The notes: a model not told the origin generated them from the sequence alone. 22,305 nucleotides of DNA from Rhizobium sp. Q54 (GCA_945903655.1 CAMDOY010000015.1:1-22305); one strand, 5' to 3'; positions 7,565-13,867 are shown, counted from the stretch's first letter. Made by a program: numbers and translations.

Positions 7565-8617
7565 TCACCTGAAATAGTCTCTGAAAACGCCAGCCCAGAG
7601 CGGCATGTTCACGTCGATCTGCTCGGGCGTGAAGGTGAGGGCCTTGAAGCGCTCCCCATCGGGCCGCAGCGAGGGATCGCGCGCGGGGACATTGGGGTCG
7701 ATGGGCATGTAATCGGCGTCGCGATAGAGCTTCTGCCCTTCCTCGGAGATGAGGAATTCCAGAAAGAGCTTGCCCGCGTTCTGATGGGGGGCGTCCTTCG
7801 TCACGGAGATGACGGAGAGCACGGCCATGGCGGGGTTCAGGGGGATCCAGGCCGAGGGCGCGCCCTTGGCCGCGCTGATCACCGCATGGTTGTTGAAGAT
7901 GTTGAGGGCGATGGCGTATTCGCCCGCGATCACCTGATCGAGCACCTGACGGGCCGCGACCTGAATGCCCGTCACATTCTGCTTCGCCAATTCCTTGAGA
8001 TAGGCGCGTCCTTTCTCCGGTCCCATGGAGGTCAGCACTACCCCCACGAAGCCGCTAGCGGCGGAGGGGGAGGCGGCGGTGTTCCAGGCGATCTTGCCCT
8101 TCCAGCGGGGATCCAGCAGATCCTCATAGGTTTTGGGTGCGGCGGCCTTGGGCACGAGATCCGTATTGTAGCCGGGCGTCAGCACATAGAGATTGGTGGC
8201 GACCCAGTAACCCGCGTCATCGACCGCATTGGCGGGCAGGCGTTTGGCGCCTTCGGGCGTCCATTGCAGAACGAGATTTTCCTTCTTGAGGCTGGCGACC
8301 GCCGCCGTGCCATCGAAGACATCGGCCTGCACCTTGCCGGCGCGTCCCTCGTTGAGGATGCGCAGGGCGACCTCGTTGGAATCCGCACGGATATAATCCA
8401 CGCGGATGCCGTATTTCTTCTGGAAAGCCTCCGCAGCCGGGCGCGCGAACTGGTTCACGATCTGGGTCGTGTACCAGACCACGCGGCCCTCTTTTTTCGC
8501 GGCGTCGATCAGCGCCTGATCTTGCGCTTGCGCAGGCGCAAGAGCCATCATCAGGCACAGACCGGCCATCACTGAGAGCGTCACCGCCGCGCCAAGGCTG
8601 CGTGCGAAAACCCGCAT
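7565..8617 (-). CDS. ABC transporter periplasmic solute-binding protein (family 1, AfuA-like)
   Basis: Periplasmic receptor delivering ligand to the downstream permease. ATG 8617 is chosen over an upstream in-frame ATG at 8671 because GGAGG lies six bases before it and it starts a proper signal peptide (MRVFARSLGAAVTL..., cleavage after AQA near residue 32, no lipobox). The 350-residue protein has the fold markers of this family: KKEGRVVWYTTQ at the mature N-terminus, AFQKKYGIRVDYIR, DVFDGTAAVASLKKENL, the hinge YEDLLDPRWKGKIAWN, and the C-terminal LFLEFLISEEGQKLYRDADYMPID. The paired tyrosines that bind iron in FbpA-type receptors are not evident, so iron is not assured. It sits 60 bp after the crotonase gene. 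Confidence 0.92.
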   Translation of the reverse strand: MRVFARSLGAAVTLSVMAGLCLMMALAPAQAQDQALIDAAKKEGRVVWYTTQIVNQFARPAAEAFQKKYGIRVDYIRADSNEVALRILNEGRAGKVQADVFDGTAAVASLKKENLVLQWTPEGAKRLPANAVDDAGYWVATNLYVLTPGYNTDLVPKAAAPKTYEDLLDPRWKGKIAWNTAASPSAASGFVGVVLTSMGPEKGRAYLKELAKQNVTGIQVAARQVLDQVIAGEYAIALNIFNNHAVISAAKGAPSAWIPLNPAMAVLSVISVTKDAPHQNAGKLFLEFLISEEGQKLYRDADYMPIDPNVPARDPSLRPDGERFKALTFTPEQIDVNMPLWAGVFRDYFR

Positions 8618-8677
8618 CGGAATCCTCCAGGCATGCGCGGCGGTCATGGCCGCCGCGTCCTTTGTTTTCAACCGCGA

Positions 8678-9508
8678 TCAGTCGCGCTTGAACTCGCCCA
8701 GACCTGGCTTGAAGACCTTGTCGTCGAGGAACATCTTCATCGCCTTTTCACGGCCGCCTTCGGGGTCCATGTGCTTGAGCGCGTCGCTCTTGCAGTTCAG
8801 GTAATCGAGCGCCTGATCCTGCGACATGCCGCGCACGGAACGCACGGCCTCCTTGGTGTAGCGCACGGCGGCGGGGCTCTTGGCCTCGAGCTTGCGCGCC
8901 AGTTCCAGGGTGGTCGCGCGCAGGTCCGCCAGCGGCACGGACTTGTTGACGAACTTCATGGCCGCCGCTTCCTTGCCGTTGAACTTGTCGCCGGTCACGG
9001 AATAATAGATGGCGTCGCGATAGGTCAGCACCTGCGTCACCGCCCAGGCGACGAGGCCGCCGGGGATGATGCCCCAGTTGACTTCCGAGAGGCCGAAGGT
9101 CGCGTCCTCGGCGGCGATGGCGAAATCGCAGGCGATGACAGGGGTGAAGCCGCCGCCGAAGCAATAGCCATGCACCATGGCGATGGTGGCCTTGGGGAAC
9201 CGCGAGAGCTTGTCCCAGCGCCAGGAATGGGCGGCGCGGCGGGCGCGGGCGCGCATGCGCGGATTGTCTTCGGTGCCGCGGAAATAGAGCTTCAGGTCCT
9301 GTCCCGCGCAGAAGTTGCCGCCCGCGCCGGTGATCACGACCACCTGGGTCTGCTCATCCTCCTCGGCCCAGTCCAGCGCCTCGCACATGTCCATGTGCAG
9401 CTGCGGGCTCATGGCGTTGCGTTTTTCCGGACGGTTCAGAATGATGAAAGTGGTCTTGCCGTCACGCTCGATCTTCACGTTCTCGAGCTGGATTACATCG
9501 TCAGTCAT
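8678..9508 (-). CDS. p-Hydroxycinnamoyl-CoA hydratase/lyase-like crotonase
   Basis: Crotonase-fold enzyme most like HCHL (feruloyl-CoA hydratase/lyase), which hydrates a cinnamoyl-CoA and cleaves it to an aromatic aldehyde plus acetyl-CoA. Length is 276, equal to Pseudomonas HCHL as I recall it. Shared blocks: FIILNRPEKRNAMSP (21-35), AGQDLKLYF (68-76) with Tyr75, CFGGGFTPVIACD (116-128) forming the oxyanion hole, FGLSEVNWGI (138-147) with Glu142 matching the catalytic Glu143, and EGGREKAMKMFLDDK (250-264). The Tyr239 of HCHL, which helps hold the phenolic hydroxyl, is Asn238 here (DYLNCK), so the substrate may lack a 4-hydroxyl. ATG 9508 has GGAGG five bases upstream. Neighbours are a cupin before it and an ABC receptor after it. 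No acyl-CoA ligase or vanillin dehydrogenase is nearby. Confidence 0.88.
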   Translation of the reverse strand: MTDDVIQLENVKIERDGKTTFIILNRPEKRNAMSPQLHMDMCEALDWAEEDEQTQVVVITGAGGNFCAGQDLKLYFRGTEDNPRMRARARRAAHSWRWDKLSRFPKATIAMVHGYCFGGGFTPVIACDFAIAAEDATFGLSEVNWGIIPGGLVAWAVTQVLTYRDAIYYSVTGDKFNGKEAAAMKFVNKSVPLADLRATTLELARKLEAKSPAAVRYTKEAVRSVRGMSQDQALDYLNCKSDALKHMDPEGGREKAMKMFLDDKVFKPGLGEFKRD

Positions 9509-9565
9509 AGGATCCTCCCAAGGTCTCGTTTTTATGCATAGGCGCACAGCGCCGCACATGGTTGA

Positions 9566-9576
9566 AGTGATACACT
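9566..9576. promoter_or_regulatory. Candidate operator upstream of the crotonase gene
   Basis: AGTGATACACT is an inverted repeat (AGTG / CACT around a 3-bp centre) 58 bases upstream of the crotonase start, in the 99-bp gap after the cupin gene. An AT-rich stretch (TATGCATAAAAA on the minus strand, around 9529-9540) lies between it and the ATG and could carry a -10 element. The position suits a repressor site, but no regulator gene adjoins it and the match is short. Confidence 0.25.
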
Positions 9577-9607
9577 ATCGGCGTGGCGGGCCGCAACGCC
9601 GGACTCG

Positions 9608-10111
9608 TCAGTCCCGGCCATACCAATGGTCGGAGAGCACGAGCGGCACCTGCTTGTTGGCGGGATCGTCCCCCTGCATCACCCCGCCGTTGATGTCGAT
9701 GCGGCCGAAGCGGTCGCCCTCGCCCGCCGCCGCGCCGATGCGCAGCATGACGAGGGGCTCCGTGCTGGTCACATGAAACCAGTAGAAGGTCCCGTGCGGC
9801 AGCAGCACGCCCTCGCCCGCATGGGCGATGCGCTCTTCCTTGTTGGGGCCGTAGAATTTCGCCGCGCCCTGCAGGATCACGAAGGTGTGGTCCTCGTGGG
9901 GATGGGCGTGCAGCTCGTTCTCGCCGCCGGTGGCGTAGGTCTTCAGCACCACCCACATGGATTCGGAGGCGGCGAGGGGAATGTTGGTGCGGCCCTGGAT
10001 CGGCAGCTGGGCCTCCAGCTTGAAGAAGGTGGGGATCCCGCGCTTCACCTGGGCGTCGATGCTGTCATGCAGATGCTGCGAGGATTGCGCGATTGCGGCG
10101 GCCTGGGCCAT
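9608..10111 (-). CDS. Single-domain cupin protein
   Basis: A 167-residue one-domain cupin, possibly a metal-dependent dioxygenase, isomerase or ligand sensor acting with the neighbouring catabolic enzymes. Cupin motif 1 is GGENELHAHPHEDHTFVILQG (starting residue 62) with His68 and His70. Where most metal cupins have Glu at motif end there is Asp74-His75. Motif 2 is GEGVLLPHGTFYWFHV (from 99): the usual Pro-x-Gly is present (105-107), but the metal-binding His two residues on is Tyr110, and His113 lies on the neighbouring position. A three- or four-His site is therefore possible but not canonical. ATG 10111 is chosen for its Shine-Dalgarno (AGGGAG) and good N-terminus; the frame stays open upstream, with a weaker ATG at 10165. 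It is first in the minus-strand series and divergent from the ThDP enzyme. Confidence 0.85.
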   Translation of the reverse strand: MAQAAAIAQSSQHLHDSIDAQVKRGIPTFFKLEAQLPIQGRTNIPLAASESMWVVLKTYATGGENELHAHPHEDHTFVILQGAAKFYGPNKEERIAHAGEGVLLPHGTFYWFHVTSTEPLVMLRIGAAAGEGDRFGRIDINGGVMQGDDPANKQVPLVLSDHWYGRD

Positions 10112-10512
10112 GGTCTGTCTCCCTTGTTCGTCCTTGCGGCGCTTCTGCCCTGATTTATGGGCCATGGCCCATGGCGGGGTCAAGCAAGCCCGTTGAAACC
10201 CCGGGGACCTTGCTTTCGGATCGGGCGCTCGCCATAGTGCAGGCGGCCTCAGGGCGACATGATTGACGTTCAGGCGCGCAACCGGGTCCACCCGGAGCCT
10301 CAATCCCCTTGCGGGACAGGCGCGCCGGGCGCGGGGGAGACGACGGGGGAATGGCGGACAGATTGGCGCAGGCTTGGGCAATTTCAGCCGGGGATCGCAA
10401 GATCGCTCCCGGCGCGGCCTTTGGCCATGGCGCTTGCGCCCTCACCCCTCATCACCCCGATCAGCAGTCCTGATTCACGATTACAGCAACCCATCTCAGG
10501 AGAGGAACACCC
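10112..10512. other. 401-bp divergent control region between cupin and ThDP-enzyme genes
   Basis: No gene is convincing here. It should hold promoters for both directions. Visible structure: a perfect 16-bp palindrome at 10157-10172; an inverted repeat CCGGGT-CC-ACCCGG at 10282-10295; and a short direct repeat GATCGC at 10393-10398 and 10401-10406. An AT-richer patch lies at 10468-10500, just before the AGGAGAGG ribosome site of the ThDP enzyme. I cannot assign -35/-10 boxes with confidence. Confidence 0.6.
10157..10172. promoter_or_regulatory. Perfect 16-bp palindrome, candidate operator
   Basis: ATGGGCCATGGCCCAT reads identically on both strands. It lies 46 bases upstream of the cupin ATG in the divergent control region, where a dimeric regulator could control the minus-strand series. 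It also overlaps codons of an upstream in-frame extension of the cupin frame, so a coincidence of Met-Ala-His coding is possible if translation starts further up. Confidence 0.35.
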
Positions 10513-12282
10513 ATGGAATTCGACCAGCCCGAAGGCAAACCCGATCCGACCGTAGGCTGGGGCAGCGACGTCGCCGCCCAGATGCTGCAACGCTTCGGTT
10601 TTCCCTATATCAGCCTGAATCCCGGCGCGAGCTATCGCGGCTTGCACGATTCCATCGTGAACCATCTCGGCAACCAGAACCCCAGCATGGTCCTGTGCCA
10701 GCATGAGGATCACTCGGTCTCCATCGCCCATGGCTACGCCAAGGCCACCGGCGAGCCCATGGCCTGCGTGCTGCACTCCAACGTCGGCCTCATGCACGGC
10801 ATGATGTCCCTCTACAACGCTTATTGCGACCGCGTTCCCATGTTCGTGCTGGGCGCCACCGGCCCCGTGGATTCGGCCCAGCGCCGTCCCTGGATCGACT
10901 GGATCCACACCACCGCCGATCAGGGCGGCATGGTTCGCGACATCGTGAAGTGGGACAATCAGCCCAGCTCTCCCGACGCCCTTGTCGAGGCCATGTGCCG
11001 CGCGAATCTCCTGACCCGCGCCGATCCGCCCGCCCCCGTCTTCATCACCCTGGACGCGGGCCTTCAGGAAGCCTCGCTCGAGCATGAGATCGTCTTCCCC
11101 GATCTCGCCCGCTATCAGCCCCCCGCGCCCCCCCGTCCCGCCAAGGAGGCGATCGCCAAGGCCGTGGCCCTGCTCCAGGGCGCCGAGCGTCCGCTGGTGC
11201 TGGTTGGCCGTTGCGGCGTCTCCATGGAGGCCTGGAACAAGCGCGTGGAGCTGGTCGAGCGTCTCGGCGCCATCGTCATGTCGGACCTGAAGCTGCGTGC
11301 AGGCTTCCCGACCGACCATCCGTCCCATGTGGCCGAGCCCTTCAACCAGTTCTCGCCCGCCACCCGCGCCATCGTCGCGGAGGCGGATGTGATCCTGTCG
11401 CTGGACTGGGTGGATCTGGGCGGCGCGGTCGGCGCCCTCAAGGGCCAGCCCCCGGCGCCGGCCCGCGTCATCGCCAACAGCCTCGACCAGATGCTGCACA
11501 ATGGCGCCCACGCCAACCATATGTCGATGTCCCAGATCGACATCTTCATGGCCGCGACCACCGAGAGCGTGGTCGACGACCTGCTCGAAGCGCTGCCTGT
11601 GGCTAAGAAGTCGCCCTGGCGCGGCAAGCTGGAGAAGAAGGCCAAGCCCGTCAGCGATCCCGATCGCGTGACCATGGATCGCCTCGGCGAATTGCTGCGC
11701 GCCGCCTTCCCCGACCCGGACAAGGTGACACTGGGCGGCCTGTGCCGTGGCTGGAACTGCGATCTGTGGCCCTTCCACAGCCCGCAGGCCTATACCGGCA
11801 AGGACGGCGGCGGCGGCATCGGTTCGGGCGCGGGCATCGCGGTCGGCGTGGCGCTGGGCATGCACACGCGCGGTCGCCAGACCGTGGCGGTGCTGGGCGA
11901 CGGCGACTTCCTGATGGGCGCGAGCGCCGTCTGGAGCGCGGTCCACGCCAAGGTGCCGCTGTTGATCCTCATCAACAACAACCGCTCCTACTTCAACGAT
12001 GAGTTGCATCAGGAGACGGTGGCGCGTCGCCGCAACCGTCCCGTGGGCAACCGCTGGATCGGCCAGCGCATCGCGGATCCGGAAGTGGACATCGCGGGCC
12101 TCTGCACCTCCTACGGCGCGGTCGGCATCGGCCCGGTGAAGGGCGTCAAGGAGCTCGAGGCGGCCATCGCCAAGGGCGTGGCGGCCTTCAACGAGGGCCA
12201 TGTGGTGGTCATCGACGTGCATGTGAACCCGGGCGAGGAGCGCAGCGCGCGCTCCACCATCGAGGATCGCAAGACCGATTGA
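10513..12282 (+). CDS. Thiamine diphosphate-dependent enzyme (acetolactate synthase/benzoylformate decarboxylase superfamily)
   Basis: A 589-residue ThDP enzyme with the three-domain layout of the superfamily: Pyr domain (about 15-190), central Rossmann-like domain (about 200-350) and PP domain (about 400-575). His64-Glu65 in LCQHEDHSVSIAHGYAKATG carries the glutamate that activates the cofactor. GDGD (462-465) followed by the NNN of ILINNNRSYFND is the ThDP/Mg2+ motif. The block HSNVGLMHGMMSLYNAYCDRVPM replaces the SGPG..N segment of true acetolactate synthases, and no small regulatory subunit gene follows, so branched-chain synthesis is unlikely. A 2-keto acid decarboxylase, carboligase or lyase acting on the substrate of the divergent genes is an inference. 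AGGAGAGG lies just upstream of ATG 10513. A strong terminator follows. Exact reaction unknown. Confidence 0.9.
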   Translation: MEFDQPEGKPDPTVGWGSDVAAQMLQRFGFPYISLNPGASYRGLHDSIVNHLGNQNPSMVLCQHEDHSVSIAHGYAKATGEPMACVLHSNVGLMHGMMSLYNAYCDRVPMFVLGATGPVDSAQRRPWIDWIHTTADQGGMVRDIVKWDNQPSSPDALVEAMCRANLLTRADPPAPVFITLDAGLQEASLEHEIVFPDLARYQPPAPPRPAKEAIAKAVALLQGAERPLVLVGRCGVSMEAWNKRVELVERLGAIVMSDLKLRAGFPTDHPSHVAEPFNQFSPATRAIVAEADVILSLDWVDLGGAVGALKGQPPAPARVIANSLDQMLHNGAHANHMSMSQIDIFMAATTESVVDDLLEALPVAKKSPWRGKLEKKAKPVSDPDRVTMDRLGELLRAAFPDPDKVTLGGLCRGWNCDLWPFHSPQAYTGKDGGGGIGSGAGIAVGVALGMHTRGRQTVAVLGDGDFLMGASAVWSAVHAKVPLLILINNNRSYFNDELHQETVARRRNRPVGNRWIGQRIADPEVDIAGLCTSYGAVGIGPVKGVKELEAAIAKGVAAFNEGHVVVIDVHVNPGEERSARSTIEDRKTD

Positions 12283-12309
12283 TGGGCTGACGCCAGCCTG
12301 ACGACATTG

Positions 12310-12339
12310 AAGCGCGGCTCGAAGGGGCCGCGCTTTTTT
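12310..12339 (+). terminator. Rho-independent terminator of the ThDP-enzyme gene
   Basis: A perfect 9-bp stem (AAGCGCGGC at 12310-12318 with GCCGCGCTT at 12327-12335), an 8-base loop, and a run of six T (12334-12339). It begins 28 bases after the stop codon at 12282 and marks the end of GC-rich sequence before the AT-rich insert. Confidence 0.93.
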
Positions 12340-12364
12340 GCTAAGTCGTCCGACTAAGCTAAAC

Positions 12365-12399
12365 TAAAATGTCAATAGACAACTTAAAACAGGCCTGTT
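12365..12399 (+). promoter_or_regulatory. Candidate promoter and palindrome of the TIR-like gene
   Basis: TAAAAT at 12365-12370 matches the sigma-70 -10 consensus at five of six bases; no good -35 is seen upstream. A perfect 12-bp palindrome AACAGGCCTGTT occupies 12388-12399, which would fall shortly after the transcription start and could be a repressor site. The leader continues to AAGGA at 12428-12432 ahead of ATG 12443. Confidence 0.3.
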
Positions 12400-12442
12400 A
12401 TGTGATTTTGTTAAGCTCAAGTCTGCTAAGGAAAACAATTTC

Positions 12443-13315
12443 ATGGCATCCCAAAAGGACTCCCTTGCGAAGTCAACACTTACAACTCTAAGCGTTGGTC
12501 AAATGCAGGCCGGAATTTCTCGTTTAAAAAGAAGGATAAACGAAATTAAATCGTTCGACGTAAATAATATCTTTGGTCAATTTTACGCACCAGAACTGAA
12601 CGCACTGGAAATTTCTATAAAAGATACGATTCAGCAAACTTTTGGGGTGGAAACAGCAGAAGCAAATTTATATTCTGGAGCCTGCGATTTTTATCGTGGT
12701 CAGTACCATCCAGGAAAAGAATTGGACGTCTACACTGTTCGTAAGCACGTTGAGAGTTCGAAACACAATTCGATAGCCCTTTTAACGCAAGCAGTAAGAT
12801 CGCTTGAGGAGCGGTTATCAGATGCGCAACAATTATCAGCAACAAAAGATGCGCCTATCGAGAAGCTTAAATCATCACGCGAAATTTTCATCGTGCATGG
12901 GCACGATGTAGCTGTTCGCGAATCTGTAGCGAGCTTCTTACGAAAAATCGATCTCGAACCAATCATTTTGCACGAAAAACCAAATTCTGGTCGGACGATC
13001 ATAGAAAAATTTGAAGAAAATTCAGAAGTTGGATTTGCTATTGTTTTGCTGACTCCGGATGATCTTGGCCGTTGTTTGAACGGCGAGGAAAAATTGCGCG
13101 CGCGGCAAAACGTAATTCTTGAGTTAGGCTACTTCTGTGGCCGTCTAGGGCGCAGTAAGGTCTGCGCTCTGAAAAAGGGTGATCTTGAGTTGCCATCCGA
13201 TGTTATCGGAGTTGCCTATACAGATTTTGATGCCCGCGGTGCCTGGAAACAAGACCTTGCTCGCGAATTGGAAGCGGCGGGGTATGAAGTCGACTGGCAA
13301 AAAGCAATGAAGTGA
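12443..13315 (+). CDS. TIR-like nucleotide-binding domain protein (CAP12/PF10137 type), putative defence effector
   Basis: A 290-residue protein. The C-terminal part (about 147-285) has the features of the TIR-like family seen in Cap12 and Pycsar effectors: EIFIVHGHD (147-155), then VRESVASFLRKIDLEPIILHE, NSGRTIIEKFEE (181-192) with Glu188 as the likely NADase residue, AIVLLTPDD (199-207) and RQNVILELGYFCGRLGRSKV (221-240). In characterised homologues this domain degrades NAD+ on infection. Residues 1-145 are a charged, mostly helical domain I do not recognise (VGQMQAGISRLKRRINEI...TFGVE...AIALLTQAVRSLEERL) and may sense the trigger or oligomerise. No CD-NTase, cyclase or other defence gene adjoins it, so it may act alone. 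Base composition is far lower in GC than all neighbours (20/60 and 19/60 GC in rows 12541 and 12961), which indicates recent transfer. Activity is inferred from family, not shown. Confidence 0.85.
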   Translation: MASQKDSLAKSTLTTLSVGQMQAGISRLKRRINEIKSFDVNNIFGQFYAPELNALEISIKDTIQQTFGVETAEANLYSGACDFYRGQYHPGKELDVYTVRKHVESSKHNSIALLTQAVRSLEERLSDAQQLSATKDAPIEKLKSSREIFIVHGHDVAVRESVASFLRKIDLEPIILHEKPNSGRTIIEKFEENSEVGFAIVLLTPDDLGRCLNGEEKLRARQNVILELGYFCGRLGRSKVCALKKGDLELPSDVIGVAYTDFDARGAWKQDLARELEAAGYEVDWQKAMK

Positions 13316-13339
13316 AATAGGAATTTTCCAAACGCAGTA

Positions 13340-13367
13340 GTATGCTCAGGGCTATCAGGGTTAATCC
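13340..13367. promoter_or_regulatory. Possible degenerate NikR operator upstream of nikR
   Basis: GTATGC, 16 bases, TAATCC. Compared with the classical NikR box GTATGA-N16-TCATAC this matches five of six and four of six bases with exact spacing. It lies 33 bases before the nikR ATG, so self-regulation is possible. The match is weak enough to be chance. Confidence 0.25.
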
Positions 13368-13399
13368 AGAGCGATCCTTGTTAGAAGGAAGGCCAGCCC

Positions 13400-13867
13400 A
13401 TGCAACGTCTCACCATCAGCCTCGACGACGCCATGGCGGACGAGATCGATGCCTTCATGGCCAAGAATGGCTATTCCAACCGCTCGGAAGCCATCCGCGA
13501 TCTCGTGCGCGATGCGCTGGTGCGCTCCACCACCAAGGGCGTGGCCACCCAGAACTGCGTGGCCGCCGTCTCCTATGTCTATGACTACGATGGGCGGGAT
13601 CTCGCCCTGCGGCTGGAGCGCGCCCAGCATGAGCATCACGACATCACCATCAGCTCCATGCGCACGCGCCTCGATCATCGCCATTGCATGGAGGTGACCC
13701 TGTTTCGCGGCCGCACGGAGCGGGTGCGCCAGATCGCCGAAAACATGATCGCGGAAAAGGGCGTGCGCTTCGGCCAGATCAATCTGGTGCCGATCCGCGC
13801 CGACGCCAGCCACCACAGCCATGGGGATGATGGGCACCATCACCACCATGATACGCCAGCGCTTTGA
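13400..13867 (+). CDS. nikR: NikR-family ribbon-helix-helix regulator with altered metal site
   Basis: NikR is a tetrameric repressor that binds nickel and shuts off nickel uptake genes. The 155-residue protein has the N-terminal ribbon-helix-helix (MQRLTISLDDA, with DNA-contacting Arg3 and Thr5) and NRSEAIRD (27-34), keeping Glu30 and Asp34. The C-terminal ACT-like domain includes ENMIAEKGVRFGQINLVP. Aligned on Cys96 (E. coli Cys95), the ligands His76 and Cys95 are kept as His77 and Cys96, but His87 and His89 are Arg88 and Arg90 (codons CGC-ACG-CGC at 13661-13669). A His-rich tail (SHHSHGDDGHHHHHD, 137-151) ends the protein and may bind metal in its place. AAGGAAGG precedes ATG 13400. No nickel transporter, urease or hydrogenase gene is adjacent. 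Family certain; nickel response doubtful. Confidence 0.92.
   Translation: MQRLTISLDDAMADEIDAFMAKNGYSNRSEAIRDLVRDALVRSTTKGVATQNCVAAVSYVYDYDGRDLALRLERAQHEHHDITISSMRTRLDHRHCMEVTLFRGRTERVRQIAENMIAEKGVRFGQINLVPIRADASHHSHGDDGHHHHHDTPAL

Noticed and set aside
7205..8575. 456-codon open frame on the plus strand
   Set aside because: Antisense to the permease and binding-protein genes; composition is that of a reversed GC-rich gene.
7565..8617. Specific ferric-iron receptor (FbpA/AfuA)
   Set aside because: The family fold fits, but the paired tyrosines for iron are not evident and the neighbours are catabolic genes; left as substrate unknown.
10384..12222. 612-codon open frame on the minus strand
   Set aside because: Antisense to the ThDP enzyme with GDGD...NNN motif; no recognisable protein features in the minus-strand translation.
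10513..12282. Acetolactate synthase large subunit (ilvB/ilvI)
   Set aside because: No small subunit gene follows, the SGPG..N segment is replaced by HSNVGLMHG, and the context is catabolic, not branched-chain synthesis.
12340..13399. Mobile element with transposase or flanking att repeats around the TIR gene
   Set aside because: Composition suggests transfer, but no transposase, integrase or matching terminal repeats were found on the two sides.
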